Assembly (NCBI GenBank): GCA_028699365.1
Contig: JAQVUQ010000040.1
Location: 1 to 12,725, forward strand
Length of the DNA: 12,725 bases
Origin: a bacterium
GTDB taxonomy: Bacteria > UBP13 > UBA5359
Direction of reading: 5' to 3'
Positions 1 to 8,246 of this stretch are shown here, piece after piece; the first letter of the stretch is position 1; each line of letters opens with the position of its first letter. Under the pieces are notes generated by a model. The model saw nothing but the letters and a program-made list of their open reading frames with translations, was not told where the DNA came from and made no database searches. Made by a program: the position numbers and the translations under genes.

Positions 1-486
1 CCGGTTGAAAGCTACCTGATCTTCAAACCCCGATCCCACGGACAGCAGGGCTTCTTGCCTGCGCCGGTCGGCCTCACAGACGGCTGTTACCGTCTGTCCC
101 ACTACCAGGTCGGCATAGATCGGGTCGAGATTGATGCAATGTTCGGTAATAAGACGGTTGATCAGTTCGGGGACTTCTCCCCGGCCGGACGGCATCATTC
201 CTGCCAGGGGACCGCCGTTATGGGTATGCGAAGCGGCTATCAGCAGATGATTCCCCTTGATACCGCACAACTCCTCCACCCGGTGACGGATCTCGGTTAC
301 GGTATCTCTGTGAATCATCAGGGTATCGATACCCACCAGGGCAACTCTTTCATTGCCGTCGTCAAAGACGGCTGCTCTGACTTTGAGAGGATCGTGTATT
401 CTATCGATATACGCCTTCTCATAGCCGCCGGGCTTCTCCATCCCCATCGACGGAGTTATGTCCGCCTGATAAAAGCCGGCTTTCAC
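1..486 (-). CDS. Neutral/alkaline ceramidase-like hydrolase, N-terminal part
   Basis: The gene starts with GTG at 486 and runs off the left edge, leaving 162 residues. The start is set by GGGAGG a few bases upstream and by a 4-base overlap with the stop of the oxidoreductase gene, so the two are translationally coupled. The translation opens KAGFYQADITPSMG, has a HDPL turn near residue 31 and a SHTHN motif at 86-90. This pattern is typical of the N-terminal half of the neutral/alkaline non-lysosomal ceramidase family, where the HxH histidines help bind the catalytic zinc. No signal peptide is visible, so the product is probably cytoplasmic, unlike the secreted true ceramidases. Bacterial relatives of this type often sit in sugar or cyclitol catabolic clusters and their substrates are mostly unknown. 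Ceramide as the substrate is therefore not implied. The catalytic C-terminal half lies outside the window. Confidence 0.75.
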   Translation of the reverse strand, partial: MKAGFYQADITPSMGMEKPGGYEKAYIDRIHDPLKVRAAVFDDGNERVALVGIDTLMIHRDTVTEIRHRVEELCGIKGNHLLIAASHTHNGGPLAGMMPSGRGEVPELINRLITEHCINLDPIYADLVVGQTVTAVCEADRRRQEALLSVGSGFEDQVAFNR

Positions 487-1502
487 CTTACCTCCCTCAC
501 CTTCACAGGCATACCTGAAGCGACTGATTCCACGGCTGCCAGGCAGGTGGCCACGGTTATGGCCCCCTCCAGTTCATTGGCGACAACCGGTTTGTCGCCT
601 GTTATACAATCCAGGAAATCGGCGATTTCGTCACCGACGTTATGGCTCTTGATATCCACCGGGAAGGTAGCAAACTCGGGATGGACACGATAGTTCTTCC
701 TGCTGCACAGTTGGATCTGGGGACTGGTATTGTCGCAGATTATGGTCCCCTCAGTGCCGTAGAAGACACTGCGCATGGTGTACGGCCTGATGCAGCCGAT
801 GGAGACCATCACCTTGCCGATAACCCCGCCTGCAAACTTGAACACTGCCGTGGTACAGTCGTTGACGGGCCAGTCCGTCAGGCATTTATGGTTGGCATAG
901 GCAAAGACTTCTTCGGCATTGCCGGCTACCCAGCGCAGCAAGTCCACGGCATGACAGCCGCCGCCTATAAAGGGTTCCCGGCGCGGATCCTTACGCCAGT
1001 CGCCCGTTCCCGGACAATCTTTGTAGCTGTGGGCGTATTCGCTCTCCACCAGATAGAGTTCGCCGATCTCACCACGCTCCACCATCTTTTTGGCCAGAAC
1101 GAAGCCTGGCGCATAGCGGCATACCTGGCCTATCATGAACTTCCTGCCGGTCTCCCGTACTACCTTTACGATCTTCAGCGCTTCGTCCAGATCGGCGGTC
1201 ATCGGCTTCTCGCATAGAACATCCTTGCCGGCCTTCAAAGCGGCTATGCACTGCTCGGCATGAATGAAATCAGGCGTGGCCACCGATATAATCCCGATAT
1301 CGGGATTGTTCAGTAATTCCCTGTAACCGGTAACGGCCGTCTCGACCCCGAACTCCTCCCTGATCCTGCCCAGAAGTTCGGTATCCGTATCGCATACGGC
1401 TAAGATCTTTGTCCGGGGATCGTTCCTGTAGCCCTCAAGATGAGCCCGTCCCATCTTCAGTCCTATCACGGCTACACCTATAGTGTTATTTTTCTCAGAC
1501 AA
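483..1502 (-). CDS. Gfo/Idh/MocA family NAD(P)-dependent oxidoreductase
   Basis: This is a 339-residue protein, the usual length for the family. An N-terminal Rossmann fold begins at GVAVIGLKMG (about residues 9-18), a slightly altered GxGxxG dinucleotide loop. The family EKP motif is at about 98-100 in DVLCEKPMT, where the Lys is expected to act in catalysis. GGGCHAVDLLRW at about 180-191 supplies the conserved His and Asp of the substrate half. Members oxidise or reduce hydroxyls on sugars, inositols or their acids; the substrate cannot be read from the sequence. The open frame extends back to a GTG at 1535, but only the TTG at 1502 has a good ribosome binding site (GGAGG, 8 bases upstream), so TTG is preferred. 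It is the first gene of a pair with the ceramidase-like gene and diverges from the AraC gene, its likely regulator. Confidence 0.88.
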   Translation of the reverse strand: MSEKNNTIGVAVIGLKMGRAHLEGYRNDPRTKILAVCDTDTELLGRIREEFGVETAVTGYRELLNNPDIGIISVATPDFIHAEQCIAALKAGKDVLCEKPMTADLDEALKIVKVVRETGRKFMIGQVCRYAPGFVLAKKMVERGEIGELYLVESEYAHSYKDCPGTGDWRKDPRREPFIGGGCHAVDLLRWVAGNAEEVFAYANHKCLTDWPVNDCTTAVFKFAGGVIGKVMVSIGCIRPYTMRSVFYGTEGTIICDNTSPQIQLCSRKNYRVHPEFATFPVDIKSHNVGDEIADFLDCITGDKPVVANELEGAITVATCLAAVESVASGMPVKVREVR

Positions 1503-1595
1503 GATGATTACCTCCAACCTGCATATTATTTCCACAGAGACAGATACGGTCCCTGCTGCGGAAACATAAACTCATTTATCTATTGAAAATATAGC

Positions 1596-1611
1596 ACAGC
1601 CTGCAGGCTGT
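1596..1611. promoter_or_regulatory. Perfect 16-base palindrome, candidate operator
   Basis: The sequence ACAGCCTGCAGGCTGT equals its own reverse complement. It lies in the -10/-35 spacer of the putative oxidoreductase promoter. No T-run follows it on either strand, so it is more likely a protein-binding site than a terminator. Confidence 0.5.
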
Positions 1612-1620
1612 ATGTGAGCA

Positions 1621-1649
1621 CAAAATTGCTCTGTTATAGAACAATTTTG
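1621..1649. repeat. 29-base inverted repeat, candidate regulator site
   Basis: The arms CAAAATTG (1621-1628) and CAATTTTG (1642-1649) are perfect complements. After one mismatch, an inner TCT/AGA pair extends the symmetry around the 5-base centre GTTAT. The right arm overlaps a TTGACT hexamer at 1647-1652 upstream of the AraC gene, a position where a bound protein could affect both divergent promoters. Confidence 0.45.
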
Positions 1650-1779
1650 ACTTTATTTACTTACTGACGGACATATAATCCGGAGAAGTATTTTCTGCAT
1701 TTTCAATTGATTATTGGCAAAGCCTGAAAACAGCGCTAGGAATTAAGCTGGAATCTGTCCATGGAGGTTACAGAAAACC

Positions 1780-2715
1780 GTGAACAGTTGTTGGAACGAT
1801 TTTGAGCCTGCCGGCAAACCTTATCATGAGAAGATACCGACACTCGATCCCTCCACCGGTTGCCGTGTCTTCTACGACACCCCCCCCGGCGGATTCGTAT
1901 CATGTCCTCACTGGCACGAAGCGGTAGAGATAATGTCGGTATTGAAGGGTACCGCCGTTAAGACCGTCAACGGTGTTTCGTTTTCCGTAAATGCCGGAGA
2001 CGTAATCATCGTCGGAGGCATGGATATCCATAACATGTCCGTACCGGCAGACGAGCATCCGCAATTCATAGTCATACAGTTCATTCCCTCTGATTGGGAT
2101 GATAACTTACCGGAGAAGATGCTCCTGTCAGGACGTGGAGAGGGCAAAGAGCGCTACCTGATATCCGGTGAGACAGGCAGGCGCATATACGAATATTCAG
2201 CGGCGGTCATGCAGGAAGACCAATCGATCACCGCCAGGGCACTGGCGGTTCGGGGTTATATGTATCTGATTCTGACTGAGTTGCTGCGTCTTTATCCCTG
2301 TCAGGCCATGGGAGAGAAGCGCTACGTCTCTCTGCGCTCTCAGTTGCAGGACCTGGCCGGAATACTGGCCAGAATCAATGCCGACCTGTCGGCTCCGCCT
2401 ACCCTGAGCGAAGCGGCCTCCATCGCCGGCATGTCCGCCGCCTATTTCTCCAGATTCTTCAAACACAAACTGGGCAAAGGGTATATCGAGTATATTCACG
2501 AGACAAGGCTAAACAGGTCGGCCCACCTTCTCTGCAGCACACAGCTTCCGATAGGCGAAATCGCTCTCCAAACCGGCTTTAACAGCGCCAACTTTTTCAA
2601 CAGACTCTTTATCAGGCGCTACGGCGTGACACCGACGCAATTCAGGAAGAGTTCGCCGTCATTCCCGATGACGGACAGCCCGGCGGATTTAATCAGCGGG
2701 AGCAGCGGCAGATAA
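1780..2715 (+). CDS. AraC-family transcriptional regulator with cupin-type sensor domain
   Basis: This is a 311-residue regulator. The N-terminal half (about 25-130) looks like an AraC-type cupin ligand pocket, with CPHWHEAVEI near 42-51 and a beta-rich NGVSFSVNAGDVIIV stretch. The C-terminal half (about 203-292) carries the paired helix-turn-helix: LSEAASIAGMSAAYFSRFFK is the first helix pair and IGEIALQTGFNSANFFNRLF with YGVTPTQFRK is the second and family signature. The ligand is unknown; its divergent neighbours suggest a sugar or related compound. The GTG start is chosen because no other start in this frame lies nearby. Its ribosome site (GGAGG at 1763-1767) is 12 bases away, longer than usual. 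A 14-codon frame starting at ATG 1761 overlaps the start in another frame and could affect initiation. The last 97 bases overlap the opposing transpeptidase gene. Confidence 0.9.
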   Translation: MNSCWNDFEPAGKPYHEKIPTLDPSTGCRVFYDTPPGGFVSCPHWHEAVEIMSVLKGTAVKTVNGVSFSVNAGDVIIVGGMDIHNMSVPADEHPQFIVIQFIPSDWDDNLPEKMLLSGRGEGKERYLISGETGRRIYEYSAAVMQEDQSITARALAVRGYMYLILTELLRLYPCQAMGEKRYVSLRSQLQDLAGILARINADLSAPPTLSEAASIAGMSAAYFSRFFKHKLGKGYIEYIHETRLNRSAHLLCSTQLPIGEIALQTGFNSANFFNRLFIRRYGVTPTQFRKSSPSFPMTDSPADLISGSSGR

Positions 2716-3851
2716 TCACGGCCAAGTATCCGCCTGTAAGAACGGATACCCAGGCCGGCAAACCGATCGATCACATCGTATCGATAAGCCACAGCCTGGA
2801 AGGCAAGCGGCTTATCGATCACGCCGGTTGAGGAGTATCCGTCCGACAGTCCCACAAAGGTCAGAAAGACACCCAAATCTCTCCTTTCCAGATATACCTC
2901 GCCTTTTTCACGAATAACCAGGTTCTTAATCGGTATCCTGCGCCCGTAGAAATAGAATCTTGTCGTACCCAGCAGTTGTTCAGGAACGCCGGCAGCCCTG
3001 CCGATTATGCGCTGCAGCCGGGCCTTATCCACCGCCCGTTCCAGCCCGGCTTCCTTGAGGACTCCGGCAGCATAAGCTTGCAGGCTGCCTGCCCGGCCAT
3101 AGACATCCGGAAAGACGGAGAGACGACACTCCCCGGCTGCTTCATCCACCGACAGCAGCACCGGACGGTAGTCCAATTCCACCCTGGAACCTCGCTTCAC
3201 CGAGCGATAGAGTCCCTGAACGCTTTCAGGATACATACGCATGCAGCCGTGCGAGGCAGCCAGACCTATGCTGTACAGCGACGGCGTACCGTGAAAGCCG
3301 TAGCCGGGTTTTGACAGCCCTATCCACCTGTCGCCAAGGGGGTTTTCCGGTCCGGGCGGCACAGGCTCTTCCAATCCGGCCCATTTGGGCGGATACCAGG
3401 TGGGATTGACCGCTTTGGAGGTAACCCGATAGCTGCCGACAGGGGTCTGCCAGCGTGCCGCGGGTTGTCCGATGGCTACCGGATAAAAGGTCTTGAGTCG
3501 TCCCTCTGCAAAGACGTAGACCATCCTCTCCGGCAAATTCACCAGCACCCCGCTGCCCTGATAATCCGGCACGGCCCGGCGCACCGGCAGCAGCAAACGC
3601 GCCCCCGGCCGGCACTTCGGCACCCCGGGATTGGCCCGGCGCAAATGCCATAGTCCCAGTCCATGGGCACGGGCTATACCGTAAAAGCTCTCGCCTTTTT
3701 TGACGTCGTGCCAGGCATCCCTGCCGGTAAGATGATACAGCGGCTGAGCGAACAGGGGTTGCGAGGTTAAAATTAATAACAGAGTAATCAGTGCGTAACG
3801 TTTAATGATTCCCAGGCCCCCCTTGTTAAGGATGTGTTTGCAACATATCAT
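2619..3851 (-). CDS. Secreted LysM and L,D-transpeptidase (YkuD) protein
   Basis: A hydrophobic signal peptide (KRYALITLLLILTSQPLFA) leads into a LysM-like domain that begins at the KKGESFYGIARAHG stretch and should bind peptidoglycan. A YkuD catalytic domain follows, with HGT, then SHGCMRM 13 residues later; its Cys is the expected nucleophile. Such enzymes form 3-3 crosslinks or attach proteins to the wall outside the membrane. The last third (about 110 residues) contains DYLPLLPLIKSAGLSV, which resembles copper-amine-oxidase-type stalk domains of Gram-positive wall proteins; this is tentative. The start is uncertain. ATG 3851 has AAGGA 4 bases upstream, and ATG 3869 is also open. However, a promoter -10 covers ATG 3851, and a strong AAGGGGGG lies ahead of ATC/ATT codons at 3809-3804 that sit exactly at the signal peptide. 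The true start may therefore be a rare ATT. The gene overlaps AraC at its 3' end, so no terminator fits between them. Confidence 0.87.
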   Translation of the reverse strand: MICCKHILNKGGLGIIKRYALITLLLILTSQPLFAQPLYHLTGRDAWHDVKKGESFYGIARAHGLGLWHLRRANPGVPKCRPGARLLLPVRRAVPDYQGSGVLVNLPERMVYVFAEGRLKTFYPVAIGQPAARWQTPVGSYRVTSKAVNPTWYPPKWAGLEEPVPPGPENPLGDRWIGLSKPGYGFHGTPSLYSIGLAASHGCMRMYPESVQGLYRSVKRGSRVELDYRPVLLSVDEAAGECRLSVFPDVYGRAGSLQAYAAGVLKEAGLERAVDKARLQRIIGRAAGVPEQLLGTTRFYFYGRRIPIKNLVIREKGEVYLERRDLGVFLTFVGLSDGYSSTGVIDKPLAFQAVAYRYDVIDRFAGLGIRSYRRILGRDYLPLLPLIKSAGLSVIGNDGELFLNCVGVTP

Positions 3852-3878
3852 TATATCCTTATACCACATCCGCTTTAA
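3850..3878 (-). promoter_or_regulatory. Candidate promoter of the L,D-transpeptidase gene
   Basis: The minus strand carries a perfect TATAAT (3850-3855), a 17-base spacer and a weak -35 TTAAAG (3873-3878). Transcription would begin near 3843, downstream of the ATG at 3851. This argues for translation from a later codon. From here to 4030 no gene or clear terminator hairpin was found. Confidence 0.45.
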
Positions 3879-4030
3879 TTATACGCCTGTTGGAAGGGGA
3901 CGCAAAGACTTTATAGGTAATCCTGGCAAGCTGCCGAAAACTTTACACAAGCCCCAATGCAGCACTATCTCTTCGAAACACTTGATATCACTTTTTCAGT
4001 CTGCTCTATCTCTTTTTTTGACATTCGATT

Positions 4031-6643
4031 TTACTTGATCGCATCCACGATAGCCGTAAGATCGCGCCCTTTTGGCATCACGAATATGCACTTGCCATCA
4101 CTACGTTCCTCCCATAACCCACCGAGAGCACGCTTTGCCCTAGAGTCATCATTGCTCCAGCGATCCTCGCCTTTATACTCCACTACCAGGTAACGACCGT
4201 CGACAAGTTCTGCAACAAAGTCCGGATAAAACTTGTCAGTTGAAGTCTGCAGCCAAAACGATGATTCCGGCCGCCGTTCGAGATTCCTAACCCAGTGCTT
4301 CACTTGGGGCAAACCATCAAGGACACGTGCGCATTCAAATTCTTCTCCCTCCGCTTTCAGTTCCCCGATCAGTCTGAGGTAATGCTTGTTGAATCGCCAT
4401 CCGCCCTCATAATACCAGTTTGGAGAGTAGCGGTCCTCATCATAAATGAAGCAACATCCCGGTTCAACCATCAGTTCAACATGATCCTGACCGAAGAGAG
4501 TCTTCTCGTAACAGGTCTTACGCTGCTGGTCCCGGTATTCGTTGATCTTAGTTGCCACAGCATTACGCAGACGGAACTTCAGCCGTGCAAGATGCTTAAG
4601 AGACACGTTGCGCGTGCTAATCAGGTTTGTTACAACTCTCTGGATGAACAAACTGGACTGCGCTTGCGTAATATCGGGATGAGGTATTTGTCTATCCAGC
4701 CAGTTTGCAAAACCTGCTATGGTCCACCCGGGCTCAAGAGAAATCATCGTAAGCTGGTCGTGAAGTTGATCCACGAACCGCGTCTCCACTTGTCCCGATT
4801 GCGATACATCTATTTCCCCCGCCGCACCGGCAACCAATGTGGAGGGGAACTCACCCTCCGAAAGAGACGCATCGCATTCAGACAAGTTCCAGACGAAATC
4901 GAGAAAGTGGCTATCATCGAAGAGTTCTAGTTCGCCATTAATACAGACGGCAAGCCCCGGTACGGAGAATGGCTCACGAGCCAGCACCGAAGGAACAACC
5001 GTCCGTCCCTGCAGTCGGTGATACATACGCTCCACCGTCACCCTATCTTTCTCATGGGTGAAGCAACTCTGCAGTTCTATCATCTCCGGTTCGCTGAGTG
5101 CACCCTGAACAGTTAGAAGGTTGCTGGATGGGTCAAATGTCACATGCTGTGCGATGGCAGCAGGCAAATTGGACAGATCCAGATGTTCGGTCATAACCTC
5201 TGCTGCCTGCGAGAAGAGGTTATGACCATCGGACCCGAATAGCGATAGTTCGACCGTATCCTGCGGAGTGACCAGGTCCTCGGCCTCCATCCGCTCGAAG
5301 CCGTTTTCGAGCAACCCGTCTTTGAGCGAATGTGCCGTCTCAATGAAACTGCCGGATGCAGCAAACGCATAGGCACAGTTGAGTTCGGGCTTATTCTTTC
5401 GCGACGCCCTGGGCATGCGCAAAACACGTCCCAGAAGTTGCTCAACCGACCTCGCCGAGTGTTGTTCAGCCACGGAGCACAGGATGTAGGCAAACGAGCA
5501 GTCCCATCCTTCCTTGAGAGCTTGCACCGTAATGATAAACCGAATTTGGCATGCAGGATCAAATAGATCAATATCATCTATTTCACGAGTGTCTCCAGTG
5601 GCCACGGCAATCTGCTCGGCGGGAACGCGAAAGTCATCGATCAGGGCTTGCTTCACCGTAGATACATTAAGCGTCGAGCGTTCCTGGCTCTGCGGCTGTG
5701 CCTGAAAAAGGATTATCGGCCTGATATATTCGCCACTCTCCTTCTGCTCCTCAATAGCTATCTTTTCAAGTTCACGCTGCTGTTGGAGAGCATCGGCGAT
5801 TACCTCTCTCCAGTCCGGGCGAGTCCGCAGTTTGATCGGAAGTTTGATCATCTCGGCTTCTTTCAGCTCTCGTGCTGAAACATGATAGAGCACATTTGAA
5901 GCAAAGCAACCCTGCTCCGGTTTATGTGTTGTTACCGGAGTTGCAGTAAACTCAATGACACAGGAAGGGTTGAATCGCGTAAGAGTATCAAAAGAGAGTC
6001 TGGTGCGTGCGTTGTGCGCCTCATCCATTATAACGATGGGCCTGTGAAGCCGCAACACGTTCGCGAGAGAGTAAACGATCTGCCCGCCTTCGGTCTCGAG
6101 AAGCTCACGTAGCGCCGGGCTGAGTCCTGTGAAGTGGTGTTGCAGTGCACCTGCGGTCTCGTAGACTTTACGTCCGTTAGTATCTTCGACGCGCAGAGCA
6201 GCCAGAGTAGATACGATAATCGTGGTCTCGCCATCCAGAGTTCCCCGCTGGACATACAAAGCTTCCTGTAAATCTATCACCCGCACATTACCGGCAAAGT
6301 GTGCGTCTACTGCCTGCCGATACGGATGCCGGCGATCTCTAAGGGCCACAAGCGTTTGATCACGGATCACATTGGATGGCACCAGCCATAGGCATACCGT
6401 ATGCTCGGCTTGCAAATAGTCGCGCGTGGCCGTGCCGAGAGCGTAGCTTGCCATCAGGGTCTTGCCGCCGCCGGTCGGAACACGCAGGCATACATAAGGC
6501 ATTTCAGCCAGGCTCGGCACAGATCTGTAGGGCCGCTCCGTCTGGGCTATGAATGCCCTCTTCGCTCCATACTTGCATGTCTCTTTGAAATATTTGGACA
6601 ACTCGTCCAAACTGCGCTGTTGGTATTCCCTCAACTGAAGCAT
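4031..6643 (-). CDS. res: Type III restriction enzyme, Res helicase-nuclease subunit
   Basis: This is an 870-residue superfamily 2 motor plus nuclease. Motifs in order: Walker A PTGGGKT (56-62), DEAH box (207-210), motif III TATP (233-236), motif V region QALKEGWDCS (374-383) and motif VI VEQLLGRVLRMPRA (400-413). The C-terminal end has a PD-(D/E)xK nuclease core: PD at 807-808, then E822 and K824 in VVEYKG. In Type III systems Res works in complex with Mod: ATP hydrolysis lets the complex communicate between two unmethylated, inversely oriented sites, and DNA is cut a fixed distance away. The ATG lies one base after the stop of mod, and the GGTGAG ahead of it is inside mod's last codons, so translation is coupled. 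All key residues are present and the frame is intact, so an active enzyme is likely. A solitary DEAD/DEAH helicase is a less likely reading because of the mod partner. Confidence 0.93.
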   Translation of the reverse strand: MLQLREYQQRSLDELSKYFKETCKYGAKRAFIAQTERPYRSVPSLAEMPYVCLRVPTGGGKTLMASYALGTATRDYLQAEHTVCLWLVPSNVIRDQTLVALRDRRHPYRQAVDAHFAGNVRVIDLQEALYVQRGTLDGETTIIVSTLAALRVEDTNGRKVYETAGALQHHFTGLSPALRELLETEGGQIVYSLANVLRLHRPIVIMDEAHNARTRLSFDTLTRFNPSCVIEFTATPVTTHKPEQGCFASNVLYHVSARELKEAEMIKLPIKLRTRPDWREVIADALQQQRELEKIAIEEQKESGEYIRPIILFQAQPQSQERSTLNVSTVKQALIDDFRVPAEQIAVATGDTREIDDIDLFDPACQIRFIITVQALKEGWDCSFAYILCSVAEQHSARSVEQLLGRVLRMPRASRKNKPELNCAYAFAASGSFIETAHSLKDGLLENGFERMEAEDLVTPQDTVELSLFGSDGHNLFSQAAEVMTEHLDLSNLPAAIAQHVTFDPSSNLLTVQGALSEPEMIELQSCFTHEKDRVTVERMYHRLQGRTVVPSVLAREPFSVPGLAVCINGELELFDDSHFLDFVWNLSECDASLSEGEFPSTLVAGAAGEIDVSQSGQVETRFVDQLHDQLTMISLEPGWTIAGFANWLDRQIPHPDITQAQSSLFIQRVVTNLISTRNVSLKHLARLKFRLRNAVATKINEYRDQQRKTCYEKTLFGQDHVELMVEPGCCFIYDEDRYSPNWYYEGGWRFNKHYLRLIGELKAEGEEFECARVLDGLPQVKHWVRNLERRPESSFWLQTSTDKFYPDFVAELVDGRYLVVEYKGEDRWSNDDSRAKRALGGLWEERSDGKCIFVMPKGRDLTAIVDAIK

Positions 6644-6644
6644 A

Positions 6645-8246
6645 TCAGCTCACCTTTATTTCGTATGGGACTTGTTTAAAAATGATCCCCTCGCGCCGCA
6701 AACGTTCTGGGCTAAGCCGGCATCCCTCTCCGTATATAATCCTCTGGCCACGGTGCGCAGGGAGATTCCGCAGCACATCGTTTGTAAGCACATTCCCACC
6801 GTTCGGCCTCTTATCGCCAAGCACGCCGTTGAAGAGCAGATAGACGGCCTTGTTCTCATGAATGCCCAGAAGCGGAGTCCTGCCTGATGCCAGGGTGGGA
6901 ATCGGAGAGCCGGTTTCGGTGAAGAATACATGCGCCGCAAGTTCGGGGAACTTCACGCTGTCTCGGATATGTCCAGCCTCATCGAAGAGCGGTTCGCCGA
7001 GTTTACAGTAGCAAAAGCCGCCACCGAGACCGTCGATATGTCCCTTACCATTGTCATATCCTTCGATAACGCGCTTTAGGCGCTCGGCGGTTATATCACG
7101 GCAAATATCCGGCTCCATCTCTACAAGTATAAATCTCCGGCTGCCTCCGTCTTCCTTGTTGAGTTGAAGGACTGAATGCCCCGTGGTACCACTGCCTGCA
7201 AAGGAATCTAGCACAAGTATGCATTTATTCGGGTATAGTCTGAGTATCTGAGCAATAAGCCGCGTAGGCTTGGGAGTTGCAAATGGCGAGTCTGATTCCT
7301 CACTCAACCTCAGCAATTCCTGCTTCCCCTCTTGGGTGTGCCCAACATCATTATACTTCCAGATGGTCTGCGGAACCACGCCCTGTTTCACATCCGAAAG
7401 AAAACGCTTGCGTCGGGGCTTACTGTTTCCGTTCTTACCAAACCAAACTTCGTTATTGGCAATAAGAGCATCCATTTCCTCTTTAGGATGCCGCCAGCTT
7501 GTCCCTGGACGTGGGATCCACTCTTTGCCAGACGGCGAAATAATTGCATACACACTGTTGTCTCTATGCTCCATACGAAGTAGATCGCTCGATGCCCATG
7601 GACCTCTTGGGTCACCATCTGGATTCTTGTAGCGAGATTCATGCTTTTCCGTTCGTGGAAGAAGAGCTGGATGCCATTTACCTTTTTGTTTACAGTATAC
7701 AAGTATGAAATCGTGATCTTCCGAAAAGTATTTAGCATCATTTTTAGTCGAGAAATTTTTCTGCCATATGATAGTAGCAACGAAGTTATGCGGCCCAAAT
7801 ACTTCATCCATTAAGTCACGAAGATGGTGGACTTCATTATCATCTATACTCACAAAGATAACTCCATCTTCGGAAAGGAAGTCCTTTAGCAGCGATAGCC
7901 GCGGATGCATCATGCATAGCCACTTGTCATGCCGAGACAAGTCTTCAGACTCTTTGCCTACCACTTCACCAAGCCATTTATTTATCTCCGGGCTATTAAC
8001 ATTATCGTTGTAGATCCATTTCTCTTGACCTGTATTGTATGGAGGATCAATATAAATGCACTTAACCTTGCCTGCGTAGTAAGGCAGTAGTGCCTTCAGC
8101 GCCAGCAGGTTATCACCTTGAACCAGCAAATTGCCGGAGTCCGGGGCACCAACCGAGAGTTTCTGGTCGCAATGCAGAAGCCTATAGGCAACCTCCCGGT
8201 GGTGATTAATGACCGCTGATTTTCCTATCCAATCCAACGTCGGCAT
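6645..8246 (-). CDS. mod: Type III DNA adenine methyltransferase, Mod subunit
   Basis: This is a 533-residue DNA methyltransferase. The catalytic motif IV DPPYNTG (about 67-73) comes before the AdoMet-binding motif I DSFAGSGTTG (about 347-356), the order of beta-class N6-adenine enzymes. KPTRLIAQIL (about 326-335), just ahead of motif I, fits motif X. The variable stretch between about residues 170 and 320 should hold the target recognition domain; the recognition sequence cannot be predicted. Mod modifies one strand of its asymmetric site and gives Res its specificity. It is somewhat short for Mod proteins. The frame stays open to 8288, but the ATG at 8246 has a very strong site (GAGGAAAGGG) close upstream, so it is preferred. 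Only one base separates it from res downstream. No simple repeats of the kind that make phase-variable mod genes were seen. Confidence 0.94.
   Translation of the reverse strand: MPTLDWIGKSAVINHHREVAYRLLHCDQKLSVGAPDSGNLLVQGDNLLALKALLPYYAGKVKCIYIDPPYNTGQEKWIYNDNVNSPEINKWLGEVVGKESEDLSRHDKWLCMMHPRLSLLKDFLSEDGVIFVSIDDNEVHHLRDLMDEVFGPHNFVATIIWQKNFSTKNDAKYFSEDHDFILVYCKQKGKWHPALLPRTEKHESRYKNPDGDPRGPWASSDLLRMEHRDNSVYAIISPSGKEWIPRPGTSWRHPKEEMDALIANNEVWFGKNGNSKPRRKRFLSDVKQGVVPQTIWKYNDVGHTQEGKQELLRLSEESDSPFATPKPTRLIAQILRLYPNKCILVLDSFAGSGTTGHSVLQLNKEDGGSRRFILVEMEPDICRDITAERLKRVIEGYDNGKGHIDGLGGGFCYCKLGEPLFDEAGHIRDSVKFPELAAHVFFTETGSPIPTLASGRTPLLGIHENKAVYLLFNGVLGDKRPNGGNVLTNDVLRNLPAHRGQRIIYGEGCRLSPERLRREGIIFKQVPYEIKVS

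Larger units (their letters stand above)
1503..1779. promoter_or_regulatory. Divergent promoter region between the oxidoreductase and AraC genes
   Basis: This 277-base AT-rich spacer has no gene. On the minus strand a -10-like TATATT (1588-1593) has no convincing -35, as expected for an activator-dependent promoter. Directly upstream of it is a perfect 16-base palindrome at 1596-1611. On the plus strand a consensus TATAAT is at 1674-1679. TTGACT at 1647-1652 is 21 bases away, longer than normal, so that promoter may also need an activator. A long inverted repeat at 1621-1649 lies between the two. The layout suits joint control by the AraC protein, but binding is inferred. Confidence 0.55.

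Noticed and set aside
55-693. A 212-codon plus-strand open frame at the left edge
   Set aside because: The minus strand codes for a recognisable ceramidase-like N-terminus and the oxidoreductase C-terminus here. The plus-strand product is low in normal protein features.
642-1217. A 191-codon plus-strand open frame opposite the oxidoreductase gene
   Set aside because: It is the antisense shadow of a clear Gfo/Idh/MocA gene, with no recognisable motif or ribosome site.
1761-1805. A 14-codon leader peptide overlapping the AraC start
   Set aside because: Its ATG abuts the only GGAGG, which more likely serves the GTG at 1780. There is no ribosome site for the short frame itself, so it is not listed as a gene.
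3852-4030. Possible terminator for res or a small gene in the gap before the transpeptidase
   Set aside because: There are T-rich and A-rich runs but no stable GC-rich stem, and the short frames lack ribosome sites and conserved features.
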